Positions 54,238 through 63,654 are shown, numbered from the stretch's first letter. The stretch: DNA of 64,000 nt from Cupriavidus agavae (GCF_004217045.1 NZ_SGXM01000003.1:1-64000), one strand, 5' to 3'. Translations and numbers: made by a program. Notes: generated by a model not told the origin, from the sequence alone.

Positions 54238-55725
54238 ATGACGAAGCGTCAGGCATCACCCGAGACCACCACCCCCGCCGTCCAGGCAACCAGCCGGCCC
54301 CGCCGCCGCGCCAGCGAGGTCAGCGCCGAACCCGTGGTGGAGCGCGTGCCGCGCAAGCGCGACGTGCGCGCCAAGGTGCGCGAGGCCGATTTCGTCGTGA
54401 TCGGCGCGGGCTCGGGCGGCGTGGCGGCGGCACGGCGGGCGGCCTCGCATGGCGCCCGCGTGATCCTCGTGGAGCGCGACGCCATCGGCGGCACCTGCGT
54501 GAACCGCGGCTGCGTGCCCAAGAAGATGCTGTCCTACGGCGCCGGATGGGCGTCGATCCTCTCCACCTGCCTGGCGCACACCGGCGGCAAGGAAGACTGG
54601 CGCGACGCCATCGTGCGCGTCAACGCCGAGGTGGCGCGGCTCAACGCCTCGTACAAGCAGCGGCTCAACGAGGCCGGCGTCGAGATCTGGCACGGCGAGG
54701 CCAGCTTCAATGACCGCGGCGACATCGTGGTGGGCAACGAGGTCATTCGTCCGCGCAAGGTGCTGGTGGCCACGGGCGCCCGCCCGGTGCCGCTGCCGGT
54801 ACCCGGTGGCGAACTCGTGACGTCTTCCGACGACGTGTTCACGTGGCAGACGGTGCCGGCCTCGATCGCCGTGATCGGCGGCGGCTACATTGCGGTGGAA
54901 ATGGCGTCGATCCTGTCGCGCTACGGCGTCAAGGTCGACCTGCTGGTGCGCGAGGACCGGCTGCTCAAGCGCTTCGACCACGACATCGCCGCCGCGCTGG
55001 CCGAGGCGCTGACCGCCAAGGGCGTGCGCATCCACTTCCGCACCGAGGTCACCATGGTGTCGCAGTCGAACGGGGCGAACGAGGTCTGCTATACGCAGGA
55101 GAACAACCCGGGCCGCACCCAGACCGTGCGCGCCCAGGCGGTGCTGGCGGCCATCGGGCGGCAGCCCAATGTCGAGGGGCTGGGACTGGAAGCGCTGGGC
55201 GTGAAACTCGACGAACACGGCGGCATCCGCGTGGATCGCCAGTTCCGCAGCTCGGTGCGCGCGATCCACGCCATCGGCGACTGCATGGCCGGCAATCTGC
55301 ACCTGACGCCGGTGGCCGTCGCGCAGGGCCGCTGGCTCGCTGACCGGCTGTTCGACAAGCGGGGCGACATCGCCGATTTCGACGCGGTGCCGACCGCCGT
55401 GTTCTGCGAGCCGGCCATCGGCGCCGTGGGCCTGACCGAGGCCGAGGCGATCGAGGCCGCCGGCGGCAAGGCCGATCGCGTGCGCACTGAGATCCGGCGC
55501 TTCGTGTCGCTGGAAAACCGCTTCGGCGGACTGGCGCAGCAGTCGGTCTTCAAGCTCGTGTTCAACGCCCGGAGCGGGCGCGTGCTCGGCGCGCACCTGA
55601 TGGACGGCGCGGCGCCGGAGATCATCCAGACCTTCGCGGTGGCGCTGCGGCTCGGCGTGAAGGCTTCGCACCTGAAAACCACGATGCCGCTGCACCCCAC
55701 CGTGGCCGAGGAACTGTTCGGATAA
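54238..55725 (+). CDS. gor: Glutathione-disulfide reductase
   Basis: A 495-residue flavoprotein disulfide reductase. The redox-active motif GGTCVNRGCVPKK carries Cys87 and Cys92. The N-terminal FAD motif GAGSGGVAAARRA and the NAD(P) motif GGGYIAVEMASIL are present. The C-terminal active-site His lies in MPLHPTVAEEL. It reduces glutathione disulfide with NADPH in the cytosol. An extension of about 55 Arg/Pro-rich residues precedes the first FAD motif, longer than in typical Gor (about 450 residues). A strong ribosome binding site (AAGGAGG) precedes the ATG. Confidence 0.9.
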   Translation: MTKRQASPETTTPAVQATSRPRRRASEVSAEPVVERVPRKRDVRAKVREADFVVIGAGSGGVAAARRAASHGARVILVERDAIGGTCVNRGCVPKKMLSYGAGWASILSTCLAHTGGKEDWRDAIVRVNAEVARLNASYKQRLNEAGVEIWHGEASFNDRGDIVVGNEVIRPRKVLVATGARPVPLPVPGGELVTSSDDVFTWQTVPASIAVIGGGYIAVEMASILSRYGVKVDLLVREDRLLKRFDHDIAAALAEALTAKGVRIHFRTEVTMVSQSNGANEVCYTQENNPGRTQTVRAQAVLAAIGRQPNVEGLGLEALGVKLDEHGGIRVDRQFRSSVRAIHAIGDCMAGNLHLTPVAVAQGRWLADRLFDKRGDIADFDAVPTAVFCEPAIGAVGLTEAEAIEAAGGKADRVRTEIRRFVSLENRFGGLAQQSVFKLVFNARSGRVLGAHLMDGAAPEIIQTFAVALRLGVKASHLKTTMPLHPTVAEELFG

Positions 55726-55744
55726 GCCGCCCCGAAACGAAAAA

Positions 55745-55767
55745 CGGCCGACCCGGTGGGTCGGCCG
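55745..55767. terminator. Bidirectional terminator between gor and the DUF1254 gene
   Basis: CGGCCGACCC-GGT-GGGTCGGCCG, a ten-bp GC-rich stem preceded by A4, between the convergent ends of gor and the DUF1254 gene. Confidence 0.8.
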
Positions 55768-55784
55768 CATGGCGGTGCAGCGGC

Positions 55785-57191
55785 TCAGCGCGCGGTCACG
55801 CGCTCGACGTCCGGCAGCTTCCACGCCTTGTCGAAGAACGGCTTCTCGGGCCCGTAGAGCCGGAACAGCAGCTCGAATTCGCCCTTGGGACTGGTGGCCA
55901 CCCAGTTCGCCTCCTTGCCGCGCGGCGCCTTTGGCCCGAAGTAGACCTCGACCACACCATCGGACTCCGTCTTGACGCCGGTCGTGGTGGACGCCACGCT
56001 GGCGCGCGGCAGGTTGGGAATCAGCGCGTGCGTCTTGCGGTCATAGGCCGTGACCGACCAGTATTGCCTGACCGGCGGATTCGCCGGCACGCGCAGGCGA
56101 TACGTCTTGCTGCCGTCGAAAGCCTTGCCGTCCTTGTCCTTGTTCACCATCAGGTAGAACTGCGCGGTGCCGATGCGCTTGATGCCCGTGAAGCCCAGCG
56201 TGTAGGTCACGCCGCGCGCATCGACCGGATATTCGTCGGGATTGCCGTAGCCGGTGGAGACGGCGCGGATCACCTCGGGCATGGCGGCCGGGAACCAGTG
56301 GTACTCGGGCGTCATGCGGTAGAAGCCCAGGTCGTAGCGCGCGGAAAGCTCCTTATGGGCCTGGCGCGCCGCGGCGTCGAGCGCCTTCTGCATGGCCGCA
56401 TCGGGCTGGTACGGCTTGCCCTTCTCGATGCCGAGCGTCCTGAGGTAGTCGATCATCACGCGGTCGCGCTGGATCCAGGGCTCCTTCTGCACCACGTCGT
56501 TGAGCGTCTTGAAGAACGACGCGTCATAGCGGATCGTGGAATCGAACGGCACGTCGTACGCATCGGTGAATCGCGTTGGTGGCGGCGACGCAGCTTGCGA
56601 CAGCGGATAGACCTTGATGCGCTTGCCGTACTCGGTGGCCTTCATCACGTCGGCATCGCTGTGGCTGGCCAGGTTCGAGCGCATCAGCGCGAAACCGCCG
56701 TAGGTGTCCGACTGCAGCACCACGTAGCCCTCGGGCGGCTTCTCGCGGTAGTCCGGCGGCAGGATCAGGTACTTGCCGCCCTGGCCCTTGTCGGCGCCGT
56801 CAGGACCGGCGTCCTCAAGCGGCATCTGCCATGTGGTGACAATATTCGCCGCCAGCGACCCGCCCTCGGCTGGCGGAATTTCCACCACCAACGGCCCGGA
56901 CAGCTTCGTGTTGACGAACGTCATGAAGTAGATCGAATCCGGATTCGGCGTCAGCGTCTGGTTCTTCCAGTTCACCGGCTTCGACCAGTACACGACCTCG
57001 TTCTCCTTGGCCGAAGTACTACGCAGCATGGCCTGCACCATCAACTCGGTGTTGACCGCGGGCATGCCCCAGACCACCGCCTCGACGGCCCGCCGCTGCA
57101 CCGCCGGGTCATTCTGGGAACCCGTGGCGGCGCCCGCCTGCGTAGCCGCCACGCCGGCGAGCAAGAGTACTGAAACGAAGGTTTTCCGCAT
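55785..57191 (-). CDS. DUF1254 domain-containing secreted protein
   Basis: A 468-residue exported protein with the DUF1254-DUF1214 architecture. Signal peptide MRKTFVSVLLLAGVAATQAGA from the ATG at 57191; seven more residues are possible from 57212. The N-terminal DUF1254 domain (VWGMPAVNTELMVQAML, NPDSIYFMTFVNT) is followed by DUF1214 (LMVNKDKDGKAFDGSKTYRLRVP, NPPVRQYWSVTAYDRKTHALI). These periplasmic proteins have no established activity. Followed by a bidirectional terminator. Confidence 0.88.
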   Translation of the reverse strand: MRKTFVSVLLLAGVAATQAGAATGSQNDPAVQRRAVEAVVWGMPAVNTELMVQAMLRSTSAKENEVVYWSKPVNWKNQTLTPNPDSIYFMTFVNTKLSGPLVVEIPPAEGGSLAANIVTTWQMPLEDAGPDGADKGQGGKYLILPPDYREKPPEGYVVLQSDTYGGFALMRSNLASHSDADVMKATEYGKRIKVYPLSQAASPPPTRFTDAYDVPFDSTIRYDASFFKTLNDVVQKEPWIQRDRVMIDYLRTLGIEKGKPYQPDAAMQKALDAAARQAHKELSARYDLGFYRMTPEYHWFPAAMPEVIRAVSTGYGNPDEYPVDARGVTYTLGFTGIKRIGTAQFYLMVNKDKDGKAFDGSKTYRLRVPANPPVRQYWSVTAYDRKTHALIPNLPRASVASTTTGVKTESDGVVEVYFGPKAPRGKEANWVATSPKGEFELLFRLYGPEKPFFDKAWKLPDVERVTAR

Positions 57192-57326
57192 GTTTTTCTC
57201 GATGGAATACATGCGGGCCAGCGTAACGCAGCGCGGTGTCCGCGCGGCGAAGTGGCGAAGTGAATGTTTTCGGGAGCGGCGTTAAGTGGATTGGACGGGC
57301 TTTACGGAATCGGACCGAAGCTGAGA

Positions 57327-57342
57327 CTGTATATCTGTACAG
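57327..57342. promoter_or_regulatory. LexA-like box upstream of a truncated gene
   Basis: CTGTATATCTGTACAG fits CTGT-N8-ACAG with an AT-rich core, as in known betaproteobacterial SOS boxes. It lies 25 bp before the ATG of the truncated frame at 57367 and beside the island attachment site. Confidence 0.55.
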
Positions 57343-57366
57343 TATCCATGCACGCACGCACGCACC

Positions 57367-57429
57367 ATGCAATACGACGCCAAAGCGGTGGCCAATTTTT
57401 TCCTGGACCTGGCCGACCCCGCAAACGCA
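57367..57429 (+). pseudogene. 5' fragment of a Panacea/SocA-like (DUF4065) gene
   Basis: MQYDAKAVANFFLDLA at the start matches the N-terminus usual for Panacea (DUF4065, SocA) antitoxin-type proteins as I recall them. The similarity stops after about 20 codons, where a terminator hairpin and the tRNA-Phe fragment begin. It is thus a gene decapitated at the island boundary. GCAC repeated four times (57350-57365) precedes the ATG and no ribosome binding site is visible. Confidence 0.4.
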
Positions 57430-57455
57430 AAAACGGACGCCGAAGCGTCCGTTTT
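57430..57455 (-). terminator. Terminator of tRNA-Phe
   Basis: AAAACGGACGC-TTCG-GCGTCCGTTTT on the minus strand, an 11-bp stem with a UUCG tetraloop and a T tail (TTTTTG), seven bases after the tRNA 3' CCA. It marks the original chromosomal downstream flank of the tRNA gene. Confidence 0.8.
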
Positions 57456-57462
57456 CATGTTC

Positions 57463-57507
57463 TGGTGGCCTGGGACGGAATCGAACCGCCGACACAAGGA
57501 TTTTCAA
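57463..57507 (-). tRNA. tRNA-Phe 3' fragment (attachment site of genomic island)
   Basis: On the minus strand the sequence runs from the anticodon loop (TTGAAAA, anticodon GAA) through TCCTTGTGTC, the T arm GGCGG-TTCGATT-CCGTC, the acceptor strand CCAGGCC, A and CCA. The 5' half is absent: upstream of the anticodon loop the sequence no longer pairs or resembles a tRNA. This is what is left at one junction when an element integrates into a tRNA gene; the complete tRNA-Phe should lie at the other end of the island, right of the window. Not a functional tRNA. Confidence 0.75.
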
Positions 57508-58152
57508 AACAGGTGACGAGGAGGGCCAAGCTTGGTTCGTGCCTATATTTCCTTGCCAATTCTGTGATTCTGCAATGTACGTGATGCCAAAAAGCGGGCC
57601 AGCAGCGGGCCAGATGCCGTTTTCCTACTCGTCAGCGACCGGACCGGGACCGGAGCCACTTCCGCGCATACCGCGTAACTACCGTGTGAAATGGGCAAAC
57701 AATCCGAAATGCTAGCGAGGTGGGGCGTCAGAAAATGGGACCTCGTCACAGGTAGTCGCGAAGTCCGGTCGCCGGTGCGGGTCGCGGACCTGATGCCTGT
57801 CAAGGGCGTGTCCGCTATTGGAACTTGCAACGACAAGTCGGATGAATGGCTGTTAGACTCTCGTCCCTCATACATGTTGTGTGACCTAATAACCACATCA
57901 ACCAAGTTGTAGTGATCCGGCGCCGAACTCGTTCCTCGGCAAAATGTAGTCTTCTAGGGTAGTACGCTTCATATATGAACAGAATTCCGGAAATTGTCCC
58001 TGCGCTAAGCGGCGCAGGCATGGCGACCAATGCCAACGCCGCAGGAGCTTACTAAACGCCCTGTAGACGGCACGCCACGCTGTGCTTTGCGCAGGCCCAA
58101 ACCTAAACAGTAGGCACTTACCACGGTTGATGCTCTTCTCATGGAAGGCATC
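57508..58152. other. Left end of the genomic island, no convincing gene
   Basis: About 645 bp between the att fragment and the integrase. Possible frames of 73 and 120 codons overlap on opposite strands and show no family features; I treat both as chance. The region probably holds integrase arm-binding sites and the integrase promoter, but I could not define repeats. Confidence 0.45.
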
Positions 58153-59265
58153 ATGGCTAAAACAGCTCTCTCTCCCTCATGCCAACAGGAACGGCGTGAC
58201 CCCGTATTACGTCAACTCATCCGTATTACCGGCAAAAGCGGCGCTGAATCGTACAGTGTGCGCCTCGGTCGTAGATATGGCCGCAAACGTGTATCTATAG
58301 GCGATTCTCGGGCACTGACAATCGATCAAGCCCGCATAGAAGCCCTCCGGATCCTGAGCGATCCGCACGGCGCTCGCACTCCCCTGGTCAACAGGCTGTT
58401 CAGCGAGTGGCAAGACATCGCCATCGCGAACCGGAAGCGAAGCCAGAAGCTCGATCACACTCGGTTCGCGCGTTACGTGGAGCCCTACATCGGCTCAGTC
58501 TGCGTTGACTCGGTTACTTCCGAGCAAGTATCGACCATCCTGGTCGCTGCATCACAGACCGTCGCGGATGCCACCCGGAACCGCGTCCTCAGCTTAATCA
58601 AGGCCCTCTTCAACTTCGCTGTCCAGCGAGGCTATGCGACGAAGAATCCCGCACATTCCTTCAAGTCTTTACAGGAGGTTCCCCGCACCATCCCGGAGGC
58701 GACGCCGCATCTGTACCTAGCCGTTACCAAGGCCATTTGGATTCTGCGGAAGGATGCACCCCTAGCGGGCGCACTCGTCGAGCTTCTTACGTTGACGGGT
58801 ATGCGGCTGAACGAGGCTCGTACCCTGCAGTGGCAGCAGGTGGATTTCACGCTAGGGCAGGTTCGACTGGAGCGCACCAAGGCGAAACCACGATTTGTAC
58901 CGCTGAACCCGAACGCACAGGCGCTACTGCAAAGCCTTCAGCAGCAAGGCGTGGCATCGGCCTTTGTTTTTCCTGGCAAAGATGGCGGCAAGCCCATGGC
59001 GATTCCGCATCGACGCGTGAAGGCCGCCTATCAAGCCGCCGGCTTACCTGCGGATTTCTGCTTCCACTCACTACGGCATCTCTTCGGCAAGATGGCGGTG
59101 GGCGCAGGCGCCTCCCCGTTCGAGGTGAAGGGGCTCTTGGGACACTCGAGTCTGCGCATGACCGAGCGATACGCCGCAGCAAGCCACGAGGCTCTTGCCC
59201 TGGCTAGTCGGCGCAGCGTCGCTGCTTTTGCAGCTGCAGCTGCAACTGCAGGAGCGGAGCTATGA
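58153..59265 (+). CDS. Tyrosine-type site-specific integrase of the genomic island
   Basis: About 370 residues. I take the ATG at 58153 (MAKTALSPSCQQERRD), which has GGAAGG four bases before it; 58141 would add four residues. The catalytic set is complete: Arg218 (GMRLNEAR), a Lys in RTKAKP, His305-x-x-Arg308 (HSLRH), His331 (GHSS) and Tyr340 (TERYA). The N-terminus is short and not the usual DUF4102 arm. The C-terminus is Ala-rich. It lies 0.65 kb from the tRNA-Phe fragment and is the best candidate for island integration. Its stop overlaps the next gene by four bases (ATGA). Confidence 0.9.
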   Translation: MAKTALSPSCQQERRDPVLRQLIRITGKSGAESYSVRLGRRYGRKRVSIGDSRALTIDQARIEALRILSDPHGARTPLVNRLFSEWQDIAIANRKRSQKLDHTRFARYVEPYIGSVCVDSVTSEQVSTILVAASQTVADATRNRVLSLIKALFNFAVQRGYATKNPAHSFKSLQEVPRTIPEATPHLYLAVTKAIWILRKDAPLAGALVELLTLTGMRLNEARTLQWQQVDFTLGQVRLERTKAKPRFVPLNPNAQALLQSLQQQGVASAFVFPGKDGGKPMAIPHRRVKAAYQAAGLPADFCFHSLRHLFGKMAVGAGASPFEVKGLLGHSSLRMTERYAAASHEALALASRRSVAAFAAAAATAGAEL

Positions 59266-61484
59266 AGAGTCAGCCCTTCCGCTTTATTTCCAAGACCTCG
59301 ATCGCTGGTGCTTTTGCCAAGCAGCTCGCTCATGGCGGCTGCACCGTTTTGTCCGATGCTGGGGAGGACATTTCGGCTTCTGTGCACTACGAGGACGATT
59401 ACGAGCAAACCACGATCGATTTACCCAGCAGCAACTTAGTACTGCGGATCCCCCGTACCTGCAAGCATCAAGAAGCTCTCGCGCAACGCTTCAATGCGAA
59501 CGGTCCGATCTTTCGGGCGGCTAGCGATGTCTACGTGCCACTGCTACCCGGAAAGGTGAAATGCGCCGAGCTACTGAAGGTATATCGGCATGGACTAGCT
59601 TCGGTCGGCGTGGAGTTGCAGAACTCTGAAGCGTTCTCCAAGACCATCTGTGCCGGCACATGGCATGCTCAGACTCGCGGGGAGTCCAGCGGGATTCTGA
59701 CGCTAAGAAAGGCGCTTGAGCTGGTGGACAGTGCCGATATCGGGCTACGTAGTCAACTGTTCATGGTGGCACAGCTAGACCAGTATGCGCACGAACTGGA
59801 CGGGGTCTACTACATCCAGGAAGACAAGCCACGTCAACGTGTCGGTCCCCCTGTCGTGGTCCTGGCCATGCAGCGGAACGATGAAGATCAATCGTGCTAC
59901 CTCAAGCTGGGCGTCATCGTGGAAACGGCGACCGAGGAGCGGCTCGAAATCCTCATGATCGACAACGCGACCGCCCAGACTCCTGCGGACCTTAAGAAAT
60001 ACATCATCACCCGCATCCCGACGGCTGTGAACCAGGTCAAGTTCGGGAAGTTCATGCATGAGCTGCTATCCCATGCATTCCCACGGCTTCCCCTCAAGCG
60101 CGGCATTAGCCGGGAAGGTTTTGTGTCGGGGCCGGATGGGAAGCTGATCGGCTGCGTGCTCGGTCGCACCTTGGTTTCCGCCGCCGGTGCCAAGACCGAT
60201 GATCTCGTCGTGTCGGTCGAGTCGCCCTTGCTCTCATTAAAGGGGCATCTGCAGGGTTGGAACGATGAAGTCCTTCGCCATGCGGCGCGATCGCCGCTGA
60301 TGCTTGGCGCACTACAGCTCGCCTTGGCGGGGGTGCTCCTGCCAAGGATGCCAAACGTCACGGGAGGCATGTTCACGTTCTTTGGCGGTGCGGGACGCGG
60401 CAAGACATTGCTTCTGTCAGTTCTCGCCAGCTTGTTCGGCAATCCAGCAGGACCAAGCCGAGCCAGCACAGACACATCGCCGAAGCTGATCACGACCTTC
60501 AATGCAACGATGATGGCGATCCAGTCCATGAGCCAACGGGCAACAATCGCGCCGGTCATCGTCGACGAGTTAGGCTCGAATAATTTCAGCGCGCTGGACC
60601 AGTTCGTGTACCTGATCGGCAATGGCGCTGCGAGACCGAGGGCGACGAACACTGGGGGCCTGATCGCCCAGACGCCTCGGCCGATCTTCCTGTTTAGTTC
60701 AGGCGAATGCGCGTCGGTCGAACTGGTGGGCCGCAACGCCAAGCAAGGTGTGATGGATCGGACGGTCGACATCTATGTAGGGGGGGCAACAACCGCGTTC
60801 CCGGACGGACTGCAGGCTGAGGCGGACGACGGTGCGTCTCTCCTTGAGCCGTCTTCGATTCGCGCCTTGGCAGCGGGTCTCGGCAAGCACTACGGGTCGG
60901 TGGCCCCAGCGTTTGCGACGGCCGTCATGCAAGAGTTATCAAAAGAGGGGCTGGATGCGGAGCTTCTGGAAATTCGGAAAACGCTGACGGACCAAGTCTT
61001 CCATGTACCGAGCGACGGGGCATTGCGCGTGTTCGACCGCTTCGCCCTTGGGCTGCTCGCTGGGCGCATCGCTCTGCGCAATGGGGTGTTTGACGCCACT
61101 ATCGTTGACGAGGACGCTCTGACAGAAGGCCTCCTCGAATGCATGTTGGTATGGGCAAATCTTCGCTGGTCGCATCTCGTCGCACTTCGTTCCGCGCTTC
61201 CGGCGCACGGTGAATTTGCTGAGAACGATGTCGAGATGAAGCTACATCGCGATATGTACGCTGCCTGGCCTACGGTGATGATCGAGAAGGAAGCGTTCGA
61301 GCAACTCGTCGCCCCTCTTGATGCCACTGTCGTGAGCAAACGTCTGCGTGACGAAGGGCTGCTGCATCGCAACGATGTCGGGCGCAATACGGTGGGCAAG
61401 AATCCGCCGTACTACCACCTCCGTACGCACTGGTTGAACGATCTTGGTGTGCGCTGGGACGCCAAGAACGGCGCTTTCATCTGA
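59262..61484 (+). CDS. DUF927 domain-containing ATPase
   Basis: A 740-residue protein translationally coupled to the integrase (ATGA overlap). The central DUF927 domain shows Walker A GGAGRGKT (about residues 374-381), a Walker B-like VIVDELGSN and the arginine-rich RNAKQGVMDR. DUF927 proteins are superfamily-II/AAA-like helicase or primase-associated ATPases of phages and integrative elements. The N-terminal 250 residues have no family that I recognise. Coupling with the integrase suggests a role in the element's replication or excision. Confidence 0.85.
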   Translation: MKSQPFRFISKTSIAGAFAKQLAHGGCTVLSDAGEDISASVHYEDDYEQTTIDLPSSNLVLRIPRTCKHQEALAQRFNANGPIFRAASDVYVPLLPGKVKCAELLKVYRHGLASVGVELQNSEAFSKTICAGTWHAQTRGESSGILTLRKALELVDSADIGLRSQLFMVAQLDQYAHELDGVYYIQEDKPRQRVGPPVVVLAMQRNDEDQSCYLKLGVIVETATEERLEILMIDNATAQTPADLKKYIITRIPTAVNQVKFGKFMHELLSHAFPRLPLKRGISREGFVSGPDGKLIGCVLGRTLVSAAGAKTDDLVVSVESPLLSLKGHLQGWNDEVLRHAARSPLMLGALQLALAGVLLPRMPNVTGGMFTFFGGAGRGKTLLLSVLASLFGNPAGPSRASTDTSPKLITTFNATMMAIQSMSQRATIAPVIVDELGSNNFSALDQFVYLIGNGAARPRATNTGGLIAQTPRPIFLFSSGECASVELVGRNAKQGVMDRTVDIYVGGATTAFPDGLQAEADDGASLLEPSSIRALAAGLGKHYGSVAPAFATAVMQELSKEGLDAELLEIRKTLTDQVFHVPSDGALRVFDRFALGLLAGRIALRNGVFDATIVDEDALTEGLLECMLVWANLRWSHLVALRSALPAHGEFAENDVEMKLHRDMYAAWPTVMIEKEAFEQLVAPLDATVVSKRLRDEGLLHRNDVGRNTVGKNPPYYHLRTHWLNDLGVRWDAKNGAFI

Positions 61485-61650
61485 CGACGCATCTGGCGAA
61501 GTCGCAGCTTAATTACCGAACGGAGCCGGTCGTGAACGCCGGTAACCGCACCGTGAAGCCCGACGCAAATGCAAGGATGCACGAATAGGGCTTCAAAACC
61601 ATCACTTGGAACTGTGCCGTGATGGGCGCAGTCCAGAAAGGACTCATGAA

Positions 61651-61977
61651 ATGCTAATCAAATACCGCTACAAATTCCAATGGGTTCAACGCAAGCTGAT
61701 TCCCTCCGTTGACCTTACTAACTATGGTAAGGCGATCCATACGGGCCTACGCATTGGCCTCAACCAGACAGCCGGCATCACTCTGTGCCTTGCACCGGAC
61801 TACTACGAAATCGAATCACCGCGCCCAATATCTAAAACGGAACGTCGGGCAGTAGGCTCGGCAATCGCCAAGGAAAGTCCCAGCTTGTGTAAGCGCGCAA
61901 TGAAGTTCGTGAACTACACTTGCGGAAAGACCGGGGAGCCTCGCCAAGCACGGCAGCTCTTCCGTCTAGTCAAGTAG
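61651..61977 (+). CDS. Hypothetical island protein
   Basis: A 108-residue protein from the ATG at 61651 (MLIKYRYKFQWVQRKLIPSV), preceded by AGAAAGGACTC as ribosome binding site. Basic C-terminus with three Cys. No family recognised and no signal peptide. Found directly after the DUF927 gene, with a 166-bp gap that contains no evident gene. Confidence 0.5.
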   Translation: MLIKYRYKFQWVQRKLIPSVDLTNYGKAIHTGLRIGLNQTAGITLCLAPDYYEIESPRPISKTERRAVGSAIAKESPSLCKRAMKFVNYTCGKTGEPRQARQLFRLVK

Positions 61978-62051
61978 GCAACCTGTAGGGTAACGGGCAG
62001 ATCCGAACTCGGCCAAAAAAAGGGCTAGTAAATCTGGCCCCAAATGCTTCC

Positions 62052-62342
62052 TTAGTATTCAGCAGGAAGCAGTACAGCTGTGGTGGATCGATCCGCTTCG
62101 GTGATGATCCACACCATTTCCATCGGGGAAACCCGATACCGGGAGAGGATCATCCCCCCCTTCTTAACGGAGGCCTCGTTAGCTGCGGCATCGGGGATAG
62201 GCAGGATGCCCCAGTCGCCGGAGCGGTGACGATCCAGAAGTCGGGCCAACGGTATTTTCTGGATGCGAAGGATGTGAAGGGCTCGAGGTGTAGCCACGAT
62301 TTGCCCAAGCGGGAACAGCCATTGGTCGTCGGATGATGACAT
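62052..62342 (-). CDS. Small conserved mobile-element protein (plasmid-related family)
   Basis: A 96-residue protein with the layout FPLGQIVATPRAL, RHRSGDWGIL, MILSRYR, and a C-terminal WIITEADRSTTAVLLPAEY. This matches, from memory, a small protein family common on plasmids and integrative elements, sometimes mis-annotated as a type I restriction subunit. Its function is not known. It is convergent with the preceding small gene and just downstream of the second integrase. Confidence 0.65.
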   Translation of the reverse strand: MSSSDDQWLFPLGQIVATPRALHILRIQKIPLARLLDRHRSGDWGILPIPDAAANEASVKKGGMILSRYRVSPMEMVWIITEADRSTTAVLLPAEY

Positions 62343-62387
62343 GGTTCGGTAGTCTAACTATGGTTGATTGTGGATGGCGTTGCTTGG

Positions 62388-63533
62388 TTAGCGTGTGACA
62401 AGCTCTGCAACGTGCGCTGATGCCCGTCGCAGGTTGTCGGAGGCGAGATGCGCATAACGCTGTGTGGTGCGACTGCTGGCATGGCCAAGAAGGTGCTGCA
62501 CTTCGTACAGGCTGGCGCCGTGGTTGATTGCCAATGAGGCGAACGTGTGACGCAGGTCGTGAATACGGATGGTGTCGACACCTGCTGCCGTTAGAGCGCG
62601 TCGAAAAGCTCTCCTCGGGTTATTGAGCGGCTTACCCTCCTTCTCGCCAGGAAAGATGTATCCGGAAGTAGATCTGGGAAGCGCCAACAGCAGGTTCACA
62701 GCAGCGTCGTTGAGCATCACAAAACGCTGCTTCCCGCTCTTGGTCATGGGAAGGCGCCACAGCTTCGCTTCGAGATCGACGTCGCTCCACTTTGCGTCCA
62801 GTGCTTCTTGGCGTCTTACGCCGCTCAGCAGCATCAACTTGATAGCATTTGCCGCCGTTTGGTTGCGCTCCGAGTCCAATGCAGCCCAAAGCCTTCGCGC
62901 TTCGTCAACGCTGAGGAAGCGTTGGGACTGATTGTTCTCAGTGTGCATGCGAATGCCTTTTGCAGGGTTGGCCTCCATGTAACCCCACAGAATGGCAAGG
63001 TTGAAACAACGCTTAAGTAAAGCTAGATGCCGGTTGGCGGTTGCCGGGGCTTTGCTGGTACGCAACTCATCGTGATACCGTTGGATCTCCTGTCGTGTAA
63101 TGCTGGTCATGACCGCGTTGCCGAAGCGAGGAAAAAGGTGAATGCGAAATTTGGATTCATCATCCTTCGCGCTTCGCTTACTGGCCTTGGCATGCGGAAG
63201 GTAGTGACCGTGAACGAACTGACGGAATGTCATGCCGGCTGAGGTGTCCGTCTCCTGTGGATCGACGCCTTTGGACAACATGGCCTTGTGCTGCAGTGCC
63301 ATTGTTCGAGCCTCTGCAACGTCGATAACACCGTAGTCACCCAGCTTCATGCTGCGCTTCCGACCTTGGAAGGTGTAGCGCAGATAGAAGAATTTGCGGC
63401 CCTGCCGGTTCACCAGCAACTTCAGGCCGGAGACTTCGATATCGGAATACTCGTCTTCCCGCGCCTTCGTGTCTGCCAGATGTGCCGGCAGCGCGTCGAT
63501 CAAGCGACGTGAGAAGCGGAAGGCTTTACTCAT
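62388..63533 (-). CDS. Tyrosine-type integrase with DUF4102 arm-binding domain
   Basis: A 381-residue phage/P4-type integrase from the ATG at 63531-63533 (MSKAFRFSRRLIDALP). The N-terminal DUF4102-type arm domain (VSGLKLLVNRQGRKFFYLRYTF) precedes a core-binding domain and the catalytic domain with Arg240 (SGVRRQEA), Lys in TKSGKQR, His325-x-x-Arg328 (HDLRH), His351 (GHASS) and Tyr360 (TQRYA). All catalytic residues are present. It points left, towards the first integrase. It may belong to a second element nested in or next to the island. Confidence 0.9.
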   Translation of the reverse strand: MSKAFRFSRRLIDALPAHLADTKAREDEYSDIEVSGLKLLVNRQGRKFFYLRYTFQGRKRSMKLGDYGVIDVAEARTMALQHKAMLSKGVDPQETDTSAGMTFRQFVHGHYLPHAKASKRSAKDDESKFRIHLFPRFGNAVMTSITRQEIQRYHDELRTSKAPATANRHLALLKRCFNLAILWGYMEANPAKGIRMHTENNQSQRFLSVDEARRLWAALDSERNQTAANAIKLMLLSGVRRQEALDAKWSDVDLEAKLWRLPMTKSGKQRFVMLNDAAVNLLLALPRSTSGYIFPGEKEGKPLNNPRRAFRRALTAAGVDTIRIHDLRHTFASLAINHGASLYEVQHLLGHASSRTTQRYAHLASDNLRRASAHVAELVTR

Positions 63534-63654
63534 TGGACCTCCGAAAGCAGCACGCGTTTGAGCTATCCCTGGGTCAGCTGGTAAGGCCGACCAGGGACAG
63601 TCATCAGTGCAGTGGATTGTTGGTAGATTGGTGGTGTAGGGAAACGCGGGCTGA

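Noticed and set aside
57543..57912. Frames of 120 codons (minus) and 73 codons (plus) beside the att site
   Set aside because: They overlap on opposite strands, show no family features and no ribosome binding sites.
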